Source of the DNA: Planctomycetota bacterium
GTDB lineage: Bacteria; Planctomycetota; Phycisphaerae; UBA1845; PWPN01
NCBI GenBank assembly: GCA_022711465.1
Contig: JAKLEZ010000004.1
Location: forward strand, 248,001-312,000
Length of the DNA: 64,000 nt
Reading direction: 5' to 3'
Part shown: piece after piece, positions 45,153-53,601 of the stretch
Layout: every line of letters starts with the position of its first letter
Position numbering within the stretch: position 1 is the first letter of the stretch
Notes under the pieces: generated by a model
Database searches by the model: none
The model's input: the letters and a program-made list of their open reading frames with translations, nothing else
What the model was told of the DNA's origin: nothing
Translations under genes and position numbers: made by a program

Positions 45153-46481
45153 ATGGCTGAGAAACTGGCGATAGCCGGCGGCACCCCGGTGCTGACCCGG
45201 GGGGACTTCAAAAACTGGCCGGTGATCACGGATGACGACCGCAGGTACATCAACGAGGTGTTGGACAGCGGCATCGTGGCGGGTGCCACGGCTCCCCAGG
45301 TCGTCGCCCTGCAAACCGAATGGGCCAAGTTCGTGGGAGCGAGGTACTGTCTGACCACTGCGAGTGGCACCGCGGCATTGCACATGGCTTTGGCGGCGGT
45401 TGGTGTAGGGCCGGGCGACGAGGTCATTGTTCCGGCCTACACGTTTCTGGCCAGCGCGTCGTGCATCATGCACCAGATGGCGATTCCGGTGTTCGTCGAC
45501 ATTGAACCGAACACCTGCACAATCGACCCTGCCAAGATCGAGGCGGTAATCACCGAGCGAACCAAGGCCATCATTCCGGTTCACATTCAGGGATGTCCCG
45601 CGGCCATGGATCCGATCCTCGAGACGGCCGGGAAGCACGATCTGCGGGTCATTGAGGATGCGTGCCAGGCCCATGGGGCCCTGTACCGGGGCCGAAGGTG
45701 CGGCACGATGGGTATTGCCGGGGCTTTCAGCCTGAACAACTTGAAGAACCTCTGTGGGGGCGAGGGCGGTCTTTTCGTCACCGATGATGAGGACATCCTC
45801 AAGAAGGGTGATCTGGTCCGGTATTTCGGTGACGAGTGCGACGAGGCGACGCTGCGGCAGAAGTACAACTCATCGATCCTCGGCTACATGTATCGGAACC
45901 AGGAGTTGCCCGCTGCGCTGGCCCGCGGGCAACTCAGACATCTCGAGGAACACAATGACACGCGGATCCGCAATGCCGAGTACCTCAACCGTGAGCTGGG
46001 CAACATTCCGGGCGTTGTTCCTCCTCGTTGTCCGCCCGACTGTCGGCACGTTTACTGGCTTTATGCGCTTCGCTTTGACCCACATGCGGCAGGCATCGAG
46101 GCGCCGCCCCGCCGCTTCCGCATGGCCATCGAGAAGAGCCTGTTCAAGGAAGGAGTGTTAGTTGGGCAATGGCAAACCATGCCGGTTCCCGGCCAGGACA
46201 TTTTTCAGAGCATGATCGGCATCGGCAACCGTTATCCGTGGGCCATCAACGAGGCCAAGGGCATTACCTACAGATACGACCCCAATGCCTATCCCGTGGC
46301 TCAGATGTTCTGCGACAGCTACACCATCGTGCACTCCATTCATCCTCCCAACGGCAGGGAGCTCAACAGGAAAGTCGTTCTGGCATTCCAGAAGGTCTTT
46401 GACCATCTTGGTGAGGTGATGGACCATGCGGATGACGATATCCGGCCGGGGTTCGACGGCCGGCTGTATGGCGTCGGCTGA
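45153..46481 (+). CDS. DegT/DnrJ/EryC1/StrS-family PLP aminotransferase (paralog)
   Basis: The 442-residue protein shares the family layout: MAEKLAIAGGTPVLTRGDFK, then LTTASGTAALHMALAAVGVG, VPAYTFLASASCIMHQMAI, VIEDACQAHGALYRGRRCG and the PLP lysine in FSLNNLKNLCGGEGG. The active-site lysine, aspartate of EDACQ and aromatic stacking site are present, so it should be an active enzyme. The start at 45153 was chosen because MxxKLAIxGGTPV matches the divergent paralog. The 207 bases between the two starts hold promoters for both; I see no clear boxes. The substrate is not deducible, though the PIG-L deacetylase next to it fits an amino-sugar role. Confidence 0.92.
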   Translation: MAEKLAIAGGTPVLTRGDFKNWPVITDDDRRYINEVLDSGIVAGATAPQVVALQTEWAKFVGARYCLTTASGTAALHMALAAVGVGPGDEVIVPAYTFLASASCIMHQMAIPVFVDIEPNTCTIDPAKIEAVITERTKAIIPVHIQGCPAAMDPILETAGKHDLRVIEDACQAHGALYRGRRCGTMGIAGAFSLNNLKNLCGGEGGLFVTDDEDILKKGDLVRYFGDECDEATLRQKYNSSILGYMYRNQELPAALARGQLRHLEEHNDTRIRNAEYLNRELGNIPGVVPPRCPPDCRHVYWLYALRFDPHAAGIEAPPRRFRMAIEKSLFKEGVLVGQWQTMPVPGQDIFQSMIGIGNRYPWAINEAKGITYRYDPNAYPVAQMFCDSYTIVHSIHPPNGRELNRKVVLAFQKVFDHLGEVMDHADDDIRPGFDGRLYGVG

Positions 46482-46550
46482 GGGCTTCAGTCCCTCCGGG
46501 CGACCATCCGGCGCGGAGCCGGTGATCAACTTCCCGGTGCAAAGCCCACG

Positions 46551-46688
46551 CTGAGCAAGGGCCTGACCGATGCCAGGATGTTCGCGACGCACGCGTTTGC
46601 CTTCGATGAGGCCAAGGGTACCCTGCAGGGCATCGTCGGCGATGCGAAGCCGGTGGTCAAAGCCGCGATGCTGCCCCCCGGCGAGTGA
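46551..46688 (+). pseudogene. Possible coding remnant of unknown origin
   Basis: A plus-strand frame reading LSKGLTDARMFATHAFAFDE and then AKGTLQGIVGDAKPVVKAAM has protein-like composition, but no start codon with a binding site and an abrupt beginning. It ends with a stop at 46686-46688. I cannot name the parent family. Confidence 0.25.
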
Positions 46689-46713
46689 GGGCCGCACCAT
46701 GGTGCTCGCCGCC

Positions 46714-47511
46714 TCATTCGGTTGCAGCCTCCTTGCGACGCTCAAGATTGGCGGCCAGAACCTCGGCCAGACAGTCGCGATCTTCGGCGGAGAAGCCCAC
46801 ATGGCTGTGACGCCGGAAGCCTTCGGCATACTGCCATCCGGACCGGGCCAACAGGTGAGCCACTTGGGCATTGGCCTGTCGCATGCTCTCGATGTAGTCG
46901 TCAAGGGCCTGCGTCTCGTCCAGCCATCGTCGCTGGCTCTCATGGCAGCCTAGCATCCTGACTTTCGTCTCCATCTCGCCGGTGACATTGACGAACAACT
47001 CAGGCACGACCAGGTTCCGCATGCCGTCCCGATTCAGGTGTGGTTGGGCGTGGTACAAGTAGATGTCCTGGGCAGTCGGCCCGCGCGGGGGAATGGTCGT
47101 GTAATGGCGCATGGCTCGACTGAAACAAGCGGTTACCACCAGCCTCGAGGTATTGGTGTGGTCTTCCATGTAGTCGTTGGGCGATGGCAGGAGTACGATC
47201 CTCGGACGGATCTCGCGCACAACGGCGGCCATCTGACGCAGCAGAGTGTCTTCATAAAAGATCATGAGATCGTCGACAAACGGTGGATGGTAAGTTGCCC
47301 CGATCACCTCGGCCGATCGCTCGGCCTCATGCCGACGGATCCGCGTGATTTCCTCCTCCGGCAGCTCGTTGCTGTCCAAGTTACTTCGGGCGACGTTCAT
47401 CATGTGGGCCGTGAAACCGGCCTTGACCAGCAGCGACAGGGTGCCGGACATGCCGAATTCCACGTCATCCGGGTGTGCGCCGACCGCAAATACGACTCTC
47501 TCGCTACTCAC
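46714..47511 (-). CDS. PIG-L family N-acetylglucosaminyl-type deacetylase
   Basis: The protein matches PIG-L/LmbE deacetylases, zinc enzymes that remove acetyl groups from N-acetyl-sugars or conjugates. The first metal motif VGAHPDDVEFG and the second region LPSPNDYMEDHTNTSRLV supply the His and Asp ligands; RRHEAERSAEVIG is also typical. I chose the GTG at 47511 (265 residues), which puts the first strand 8 residues before AHPDD as usual; an ATG at 47592 would add 27 unconserved residues. The gene lies convergent with the DegT-family gene and behind a broken DUF1080 gene. A role in glycan or amino-sugar turnover is likely. Confidence 0.88.
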   Translation of the reverse strand: MSSERVVFAVGAHPDDVEFGMSGTLSLLVKAGFTAHMMNVARSNLDSNELPEEEITRIRRHEAERSAEVIGATYHPPFVDDLMIFYEDTLLRQMAAVVREIRPRIVLLPSPNDYMEDHTNTSRLVVTACFSRAMRHYTTIPPRGPTAQDIYLYHAQPHLNRDGMRNLVVPELFVNVTGEMETKVRMLGCHESQRRWLDETQALDDYIESMRQANAQVAHLLARSGWQYAEGFRRHSHVGFSAEDRDCLAEVLAANLERRKEAATE

Positions 47512-47596
47512 GGCTTGTCGGCCTTTCAACCAGGAGAACCCCGTTTCCCGCACCTGTCGCGGACGAACAACGACCCGCGAACCTCGAGACATGCAT

Positions 47597-47946
47597 TCAG
47601 CCCCGGCAGTTTGGCGAACAGAGTGTTCCGAGCGATCTCCACTCGGCTTCCTCCGGCGCCGCCCGGGGCAGCTCGGCAGGTCGGATGTTCTTGAAGCTCA
47701 TGTCAGTTTTCGGGTCGCGACACTGTCTCCACCGACGATGACCGTGCCATCCTCGACTTTGGCGGCCTCTTCCCCCTTCCACCCGAAGGGGGTGGTGCCG
47801 TCAAACAACAGGATCCAACCATCCTCGAGATCGTTCGGTGTCAGCCGGCCGGTCTCGACGTCCGCTCCCTGAGCCATCTGGGGCAGCGCCGGCCCAAGGA
47901 GGATCGCGACTGTTCGCGGCGATCTCTCGATGCGTCGCATGATCAC
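47597..47946 (-). pseudogene. DUF1080 (3-keto-disaccharide hydrolase-like) gene with internal deletion
   Basis: The first 80 codons encode a signal-like start (RRIERSPRTVAILLGPALPQ) and the beginning of DUF1080: DLEDGWILLFDGTTPFGWKG, then KVEDGTVIVGGD. A stop follows at 47698. In the next frame the sequence at once reads MSFKNIRPAELPR, which matches the C-terminal end of DUF1080 domains (IxFKNIxLxxL). About 120 codons from the middle are missing and the ends are out of frame. Intact DUF1080 proteins are secreted lectin-like glycosidases. The gene is dead here. Confidence 0.7.
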
Positions 47947-48105
47947 GTTCTTTCAGCGGCTAGACCGCACCGCGTCGTGGCCGTTGCTGCCATGCTGGAT
48001 GGGGAGCAGGTTACCCTCAAACCCGCAATGCGCCAAGCTTGACGGCGGCGAACAGGAGATTCTCGAAGCCTGGCCACGTCGTCACGCATGCGAGACTCCC
48101 ACGTC

Positions 48106-51100
48106 TCATCCGCCGGCCCAATAATGGCGCGCCCATACATGGCTCGCATTGAGCCTAACGGCCTGTTCGAACTCTTGTCTGGCGTTATGAACCTCGCCCT
48201 GACCAAGCAACCCGAGGCCGATGGCGTAGTGAGCATCGGCCATGCGCATCCTCTTGGTCTCCTGCTCGCCGAACTTCGCGAAGAAATCCGCATCCTCGGT
48301 TCGAGTGAGTCTTCTCCTACCGTCTTCCACCAACGCGGAGAAGACCGCTCGGGCCGCTTCCTGCTGGCCCAACTTGACCAGCGACAGGGCTTTGTAGTAA
48401 CGCGCTTCCGGCCAATCGAGCGCACCTTGCTGATCGGCAGCTTGGCTGTGGCACTCCCTCGCCTTTGCGGTCTGGCCGAGGGCTTCCTGCGCGGCACCTG
48501 TCAGGTACGCCACCTGGGGGCCCCGCCGATCATGGCGCGGCCGAGCCACGGCGAGATTCTCCGGGTATTCGCTTGCCTTCTGGAACTCGACCAAGGCCTC
48601 CGCCGGTCTCTTGGCCCTCAGGTGCTCCAATCCCCTGAGCAAATGGGCATCGGCGTACACGTCGCGGATACTCTCGGCCCCCTCGCGGGCGTGAAACCGG
48701 TTGTTGGCCAGATACTCGATGGCCCGGTCGCAGTTGCCGGTCAGTACCAGCACCATGATCTCGCGGAGCAAGGCGTCCTGCCGACGACGCACAACCTCAT
48801 GGTTCTCCTCCAGTACCTTCAGGCGTCGCCCCGGATCGACGTTGTCCATCTCGTACAGCACATCCATTTCGTAGAATAGCCGCGGGTCCTCCCGATTGCA
48901 GCTCACGGCCTTCTCGTAGCTCTCTATGGCCGCGGCCATGTTCTTCAGAACCCGATGGTAGGCCCAGCCCAGATTGCGGTGAACCATCGCAAATGCGCCG
49001 TCCAGCTCTCGGGCTTTCTCCCAGCAGCGAATTCCCCGCTCCGGCTGGAGTTCATACAGCAGGTTGCCCAGGTAATAGTGCGCCCGGGCGTCGGACGGAT
49101 CCGCCGCGATGGCCGCATTGAGTACGTCCAGGTCCTCGAGCCGGAACGGGAAGCAGTAGTCGCTCGGCATTTGTGATGCCTGCCGGTAGTGCTGATGAGC
49201 ATCGTCCTTCACGCCTTGCTGTTCACAAAGGTGGCCCAGATAGTAGTGCAGGAGCGGATAGGTGCTGACGAAAGGTATCTTCTGTTCAACCGGCCGCGAC
49301 AGGACCTCCAGTGCCTTTTCTCGCATCCCGCAACTCATGTAGTCCGTCGCCAGCTCCAGGTACGCCTGCACGTCATCACGCATCAGACGCCGCAGTTTCG
49401 CACGCGGCTCGGCCGGCAGTGGATCGCCGTCGTGAAGACCGGCCAGCGCGTCGTTCGCCGACATCAGTTCGTTGGCTGCCCAGAAATTCAGCGGATCTTC
49501 CGCGAGAACGCCGATGAGTTCATTTCTTCGCTCGCTCGGATCGCTCCTCGCGCATAGCTCTGATTTCAAAACACGAGCCCGCGTATCCAGCGCATTCGTG
49601 GCCAGGCAGTGGTTGATCTGCTCAAGCGCCTTCGCGAACTGCCGCCGGCCGCAGGACAGCTCCGCGAGCTGATGATACGCTGCTGACGCGAAGGCCTGAT
49701 CCCACGTTGCTCTGTAGAAACTGTCGTACGCTTCGTCCGGCCTGTTCTGGGCCCGCAGGGCCAGTCCGAGTTGATAGTACGCCTCAGTGTTGCCCGGCCG
49801 GGTGTATTCGGCCGCGAGACGCTCGATTGCTTTCCGGAGATGCTCTTCGGCCTCGGCGTACAGCCCGCGCTTGTTGCAGCTGATGCCCAGCATGATGTTC
49901 GATCGCGTGTCACCGGGGTCGCGCTTGAGGGCCTCCATGTAGTAGCTGAGTGGATCGGCGCTTGGGTTGTGGATCTGTTCAACCCGCAACCCGGTGAGAT
50001 ACAGTTCCTCCGTCGTCTTGATGTCCTGCGGCTTGGGCGGTGGTCTGACGGGTCGGGGCAGTTCCCTCACCGGCTCGCGCTCAAAGGGCTGATACGACAC
50101 CAATGCCGTGCCGTCCCTGTCCCGCAACGTCGCCCGCAGGTCACTCGCCTTCATCCCCGGGCGCACCCTGATCTCGCGGCTGAAAGGACGATCCGGCGAT
50201 ATCGTGATCTCCTCGCCGAGCAGGCTCTTGCCGCCGGCCGTCAGTTCGGCACTGCCGATGAGCGGCGACGTCGCATGAAAGCCCACGGCCACCACGTTCC
50301 CCGGCTTCAGCTCCAGATTGACGGCGGCATGGAGATTCGCGTTCTTGAAGCCGTCGATCCCGCGCACCGGGTACCAGTACTGCTTGATGACCTTCGTCTC
50401 GTACGGCTTGATCCAACTGTAATCCGGCTGATTGTCCGACCAGGCCCCGACCATCAGTTCGGCGTACGGCCCGTCGGCATCGGTCAGGATCTTGTCCCAG
50501 GCCCGTCCACCCGGTCCCGTCCCCCACTCCCACAGCTTCGCTCCACACACGAGGTGGTGGTCGCCGACATGCACGATGCCTGCCTGCCGTCCATGGTCGT
50601 ACCCGCCCATGAAGTCCTCGGCCAGATTCCACGCGAAGAACGAGTTCTGCTCGACCGAGTTCTTCCACCAACTGATGTCCAGGCCGGTGTAGTCGCTCCC
50701 GCGATATCGGCCACGCCCGATCGGCCATGGCGTGAAGTCGATCTTCGAGTGATAGGTTGCGACCTGCACGCTTGGCGGGAAGATGATCTGGTAATCATCG
50801 TTGGCCTGAACAGCCACGTTGGCCCAGTAGAGGATCGAATGCGGGTGGGGCGTGCGGTTGAAGAGCTTGACTGTCGCCTCCACGTACGACTTGCCGGGAT
50901 AGAGAGCCAGCCCGACGAGCCAGCGCATGCGGTGCCGCCGCTCGGTCTCGCCAAACCAGATCGTCCGGCTGCCGTCCGGGTTTTCGGCCAGCGTGTAATC
51001 CACCGGCATGAACGTCGTGTTGCGGTGATGATGAAACGCGCACCACTCAATGCCACCGGAGATCCACGCCCCCAACATACCAATGAGGGCCGGCTTGACC

Positions 51101-51471
51101 ACGTGCTGGCGGTAGATGAAGTCGTATCCGTTGGTCTTGTCCGTCGCCGCGAACAGCCGCCCGCCGATCTCCGGCAGCACGATCAGCTTGATGTACTCGT
51201 TCTCGAGGTTGAGGGCGGTGTACGTCTTGTCCACCCGATTGTGCGTCAGCTGATCCTGAACCGGATAGGGGTAGATCCGCTTCTGCGCCCCCTGGTACGC
51301 ATCCTGGGCATAGAACATCGGATCGGGATCAGGGGCGCCGATCTCGTACGTGGGAATCACCATCGGCTCTTCCCACACTCTGACCTGGGCTCGCCCGACC
51401 GAACAGAAACACAGGACGACGGCGAAACCGCATAGGACCCAACGCTCAGCCCCGCCAAGATGCATGCTCAT
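48106..51471 (-). CDS. Secreted DUF5107 protein with tetratricopeptide repeats
   Basis: The 1121-residue protein starts with a signal peptide (VLCGFAVVLCFCSVGRAQ). Residues 30-480 match DUF5107, a galactose-mutarotase-like beta-sandwich: YTALNLENEYIKLIVLPEIG, GGRLFAATDKTNGYDFIYRQ, GGIEWCAFHHHR and GLALYPGKSYVEATVKLFNR. Residues 510-1121 are TPR helices (DPGDTRSNIMLGISCNKRGL, AEEHLRKAI, YYQLGLALRAQNRPDEAYDS). Such proteins are thought to bind or process glycans; TPRs recruit partners. It stands alone in its direction, upstream of the broken DUF1080 gene. Confidence 0.88.
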   Translation of the reverse strand: MSMHLGGAERWVLCGFAVVLCFCSVGRAQVRVWEEPMVIPTYEIGAPDPDPMFYAQDAYQGAQKRIYPYPVQDQLTHNRVDKTYTALNLENEYIKLIVLPEIGGRLFAATDKTNGYDFIYRQHVVKPALIGMLGAWISGGIEWCAFHHHRNTTFMPVDYTLAENPDGSRTIWFGETERRHRMRWLVGLALYPGKSYVEATVKLFNRTPHPHSILYWANVAVQANDDYQIIFPPSVQVATYHSKIDFTPWPIGRGRYRGSDYTGLDISWWKNSVEQNSFFAWNLAEDFMGGYDHGRQAGIVHVGDHHLVCGAKLWEWGTGPGGRAWDKILTDADGPYAELMVGAWSDNQPDYSWIKPYETKVIKQYWYPVRGIDGFKNANLHAAVNLELKPGNVVAVGFHATSPLIGSAELTAGGKSLLGEEITISPDRPFSREIRVRPGMKASDLRATLRDRDGTALVSYQPFEREPVRELPRPVRPPPKPQDIKTTEELYLTGLRVEQIHNPSADPLSYYMEALKRDPGDTRSNIMLGISCNKRGLYAEAEEHLRKAIERLAAEYTRPGNTEAYYQLGLALRAQNRPDEAYDSFYRATWDQAFASAAYHQLAELSCGRRQFAKALEQINHCLATNALDTRARVLKSELCARSDPSERRNELIGVLAEDPLNFWAANELMSANDALAGLHDGDPLPAEPRAKLRRLMRDDVQAYLELATDYMSCGMREKALEVLSRPVEQKIPFVSTYPLLHYYLGHLCEQQGVKDDAHQHYRQASQMPSDYCFPFRLEDLDVLNAAIAADPSDARAHYYLGNLLYELQPERGIRCWEKARELDGAFAMVHRNLGWAYHRVLKNMAAAIESYEKAVSCNREDPRLFYEMDVLYEMDNVDPGRRLKVLEENHEVVRRRQDALLREIMVLVLTGNCDRAIEYLANNRFHAREGAESIRDVYADAHLLRGLEHLRAKRPAEALVEFQKASEYPENLAVARPRHDRRGPQVAYLTGAAQEALGQTAKARECHSQAADQQGALDWPEARYYKALSLVKLGQQEAARAVFSALVEDGRRRLTRTEDADFFAKFGEQETKRMRMADAHYAIGLGLLGQGEVHNARQEFEQAVRLNASHVWARHYWAGG

Positions 51472-51858
51472 GCCGGACTCCTGCGATCATGAGACCTTCC
51501 AGGTGATTCGCCTCGCTCTCGACGACCGGATGGATACCTCGCCAACGCGTACGCTCCGCCGCCAGGCTCGGGTTGTTCGTCGCGGTATCGCCGGTGCCCG
51601 CACGGGAGCAACGGCACCATGATACCGCCGAACCGCCATCCGGGAACCCCGACCGAGTCTCCCCGCTTCGATCCCCGCGCGGAAACGCCTTTTCCGAAGG
51701 AATGCCACGAGTTGCCCCCCTCTGCCCCCGGGATTGCGGGTTGCCGTCTCCTTCGTCGCCTTGGTGAATAGCGAGCGGCTTACCCAAGCCCGTCGTCGGT
51801 GCCGATCACGCGGTCGACACGTGACTCTTGCTGGGGCCGCATCACAAAGGAGCTTTCG
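51472..51858. other. Gap without a recognisable gene
   Basis: This 387-base stretch separates divergent genes. It has minus-strand open frames of about 110-150 codons, but they overlap the DUF5107 start and have biased, shadow-like composition. I see no clear promoter apart from the region around the small lipoprotein-like gene. Confidence 0.4.
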
Positions 51859-52041
51859 ATGATCCGGAAAGGCTTGTATCGGTTCGGTATGATGGTGTCG
51901 TTCGGCGGCGTGCTGCTGCTGACCTCGGCTGGCTGCAACGAAGAGGTGGTGAATCAACTGAAGACCAACCTCGTGCCCGCCCTGATCTCGGTTCTGACGA
52001 GCGCGATTCAGGCCGGCCTACTGGGCGGGACGACGGGATAA
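51859..52041 (+). CDS. Small putative lipoprotein
   Basis: The 60-residue protein has a basic start, a hydrophobic stretch and a cysteine in SFGGVLLLTSAGCNEE, a loose lipobox (the -3 position is Ser rather than Leu). Acidic NEE after the cysteine suggests outer membrane retention. A hydrophobic C-terminal helix follows (LVPALISVLTSAIQAGLLGG). An AAAGGAGC site lies 6 bases before the ATG at 51859. Similar short lipoproteins with a second helix occur in planctomycetes; function unknown. Confidence 0.6.
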   Translation: MIRKGLYRFGMMVSFGGVLLLTSAGCNEEVVNQLKTNLVPALISVLTSAIQAGLLGGTTG

Positions 52042-52088
52042 CGCTGAAACGCAGGCCGAGGTGCACCCGCCGACGGGTCTCGTCTCGC

Positions 52089-52289
52089 TCATATACGCCG
52101 GCCTGTCCGCACGGTCACTGCGAACCACACTTCTTGCCGCTCGAAATCGCACAGGCCCAGCGTGTAACGTTCGAACTCCCGCCGTGCGGCCTCCTGCCAG
52201 GCCGGCGACGCCGCTCGTCCGCCGACTAGGCGCGTCACGCCGTGAATGATCTGATTGGCGATGCTGATCGGGTCACAAGTCCGGCCCAT
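52089..52289 (-). CDS. Small hypothetical protein
   Basis: The 66-residue frame starts at an ATG (52287-52289) preceded by AAGGAAG at 6 bases. The product (MGRTCDPISIANQIIHGVTR, then WQEAARREFERYTLGLCDFE) has balanced composition and two predicted helices. I recognise no homolog. Convergent with the small lipoprotein gene, 47 bases away. Confidence 0.5.
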   Translation of the reverse strand: MGRTCDPISIANQIIHGVTRLVGGRAASPAWQEAARREFERYTLGLCDFERQEVWFAVTVRTGRRI

Positions 52290-52550
52290 GGCACGCTTCC
52301 TTTCCGGCCTCGGATTCACTCCACCGCTCGAGGCTCCGGAGGTACAACCGAGATTGTGCCGGTGTGCTTTCTGGGATTCCACCTTTGCACTCAAGTATTC
52401 CTGCGGAGAGCCGCCAGGCGGTTCTTTTCTGGAAGGGGGAAGCGTGAATCCGTGATTCGCCGTGAGCGCGGTTCCCGGCTCTCGGTTAATCCATCAACAG
52501 GCCGCAGCGGGCGGCCAGGACTGAAGGTGGTGAACAGAAGGAGACGGCGT

Positions 52551-52616
52551 ATGATCCCATTTCCCCTTCCAATCATTCTGTGGTTCGTGCAGGTGCTGCG
52601 GGACTTCGGCTTCTGA
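52551..52616 (+). CDS. 21-residue hydrophobic microprotein candidate
   Basis: AAGGAG (52538-52543) lies 7 bases before the ATG at 52551. The frame encodes MIPFPLPIILWFVQVLRDFG and one more Phe. It is a short hydrophobic helix with a charged end, as in small membrane peptides. The signals are good but such a short frame can occur by chance. Confidence 0.35.
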   Translation: MIPFPLPIILWFVQVLRDFGF

Positions 52617-52811
52617 GCAGCAGCGGATCGTCCCGTAACGTGGCATTCGAAGCCTGACCTCAGTTCACCGGCAGTGAGCTGGGGTCATTGCCTGGCAGAA
52701 CACGGGAAGCAGCCAGATGTTCAAACGCCCGTTGCCGACAGAAGCGGTGTCATTGTGGTCCTCCGAGGTGTGACCGCGTTCCTGCTCATGGTCAGCGGCC
52801 CCGGGGCCCTC

Positions 52812-52840
52812 TTGACATTGGCCCCGGCAGTTCTCAGAAT
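52812..52840 (+). promoter_or_regulatory. Possible promoter of the ECF sigma operon
   Basis: TTGACA (52812-52817) is followed 17 bases later by CAGAAT (52835-52840), giving a leader of about 70 bases before the sigma gene. The -10 box is weak. An ECF-type autoregulated promoter was not recognised. Confidence 0.3.
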
Positions 52841-52914
52841 GGTATGCGCATCTAGAAACCGCATCGCCAAACTGTTCCTCGGGTCGTGCCTCAGTCACCA
52901 GGGAGGCGTGGGCC

Positions 52915-53559
52915 ATGCAGGACTACCCGTGCAGCGATGCTGACGACCAGTTGCTGGACCGGGCCGCCGCGGGGGATCAGACTGCGCTCGAATCGCTCCT
53001 GTTGAACTGCTATCCGCATCTGGCGGCCCGCATCGCCCGCAAGCTGCCGGCGGCGATGAAGAGCCAAATCAGCCCCGAGGACATCCTGCAGGAGACGTTC
53101 GCCGAGATCTTCCGCCACATGGGCCGCTTTGAGGCCCAAGGAGCCAAGGCGTTCTTCCGCTGGGTGGCCGGGATCGCCGACCATCGCTTGGTGGATGCGA
53201 TCAAGGCCCAATGTGCGGCCAAACGTGGTGGTGGCCGGGAGCCTGTCGATCTGGCGGCCGCTCCGGAGGTCAGCTCGGCGGCGGACCTCCTGGCGGTATT
53301 CGCGGCCCATAGCCGCACGCCCAGCCGCTCGGCCGCACGGCACGAGGCGGTGGCGGCGGTCCAGGCCGCACTCAACGCCCTCGGCGACGATCAGCGCGAG
53401 GCGCTGCGATTGCGTTACATCGAAGGCCTGCCGGTGGCCCAGATCGCTGAGCGGATGAGCCGAACGGAAGGCTCGGTCCACATGCTCTGCAACCGCGGGC
53501 TCAAGGAACTGCGGGCCATTCTGGGCCGATCGAGCGAGTACCTGTCGCACAAAGCGTGA
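52915..53559 (+). CDS. ECF-type RNA polymerase sigma factor
   Basis: The 214-residue protein has sigma region 2 (LLLNCYPHLAARIARKLPAA, SQISPEDILQETFAEIFRH, RFEAQGAKAFFRWVAGIADH) and region 4 (ALGDDQREALRLRYIEGLPV, AQIAERMSRTEGSVHMLCNR), with a variable linker. This is a sigma factor of the planctomycete-specific ECF groups. No anti-sigma factor gene follows. Instead a membrane Ser/Thr kinase gene starts 42 bases downstream, and kinase-linked ECF factors are thought to be activated by phosphorylation. The start at 52915 is the first ATG of the conserved frame. It should direct transcription of its own operon or a distant regulon. Confidence 0.93.
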   Translation: MQDYPCSDADDQLLDRAAAGDQTALESLLLNCYPHLAARIARKLPAAMKSQISPEDILQETFAEIFRHMGRFEAQGAKAFFRWVAGIADHRLVDAIKAQCAAKRGGGREPVDLAAAPEVSSAADLLAVFAAHSRTPSRSAARHEAVAAVQAALNALGDDQREALRLRYIEGLPVAQIAERMSRTEGSVHMLCNRGLKELRAILGRSSEYLSHKA

Positions 53560-53601
53560 GCGTCGCCCCCCGCCGTCGGTATCAAGTCAGGAGTCGGTCC
53601 C

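Larger units (their letters stand above)
52290..52914. other. Gap in front of the sigma factor operon
   Basis: The 625-base stretch holds a 21-codon ORF with a good ribosome binding site (52551-52616) and a possible promoter at 52812-52840, listed separately. I see no larger gene; a plus-strand frame over 52242-52616 has poor composition. Confidence 0.4.

Noticed and set aside
49771..51435. A 554-codon plus-strand frame
   Set aside because: Antisense to the DUF5107 gene. Its Arg/Leu/Val-rich composition is shadow-like.
51446..51957. Minus-strand frames upstream of DUF5107
   Set aside because: They overlap both the DUF5107 and small lipoprotein genes and look like shadow frames.
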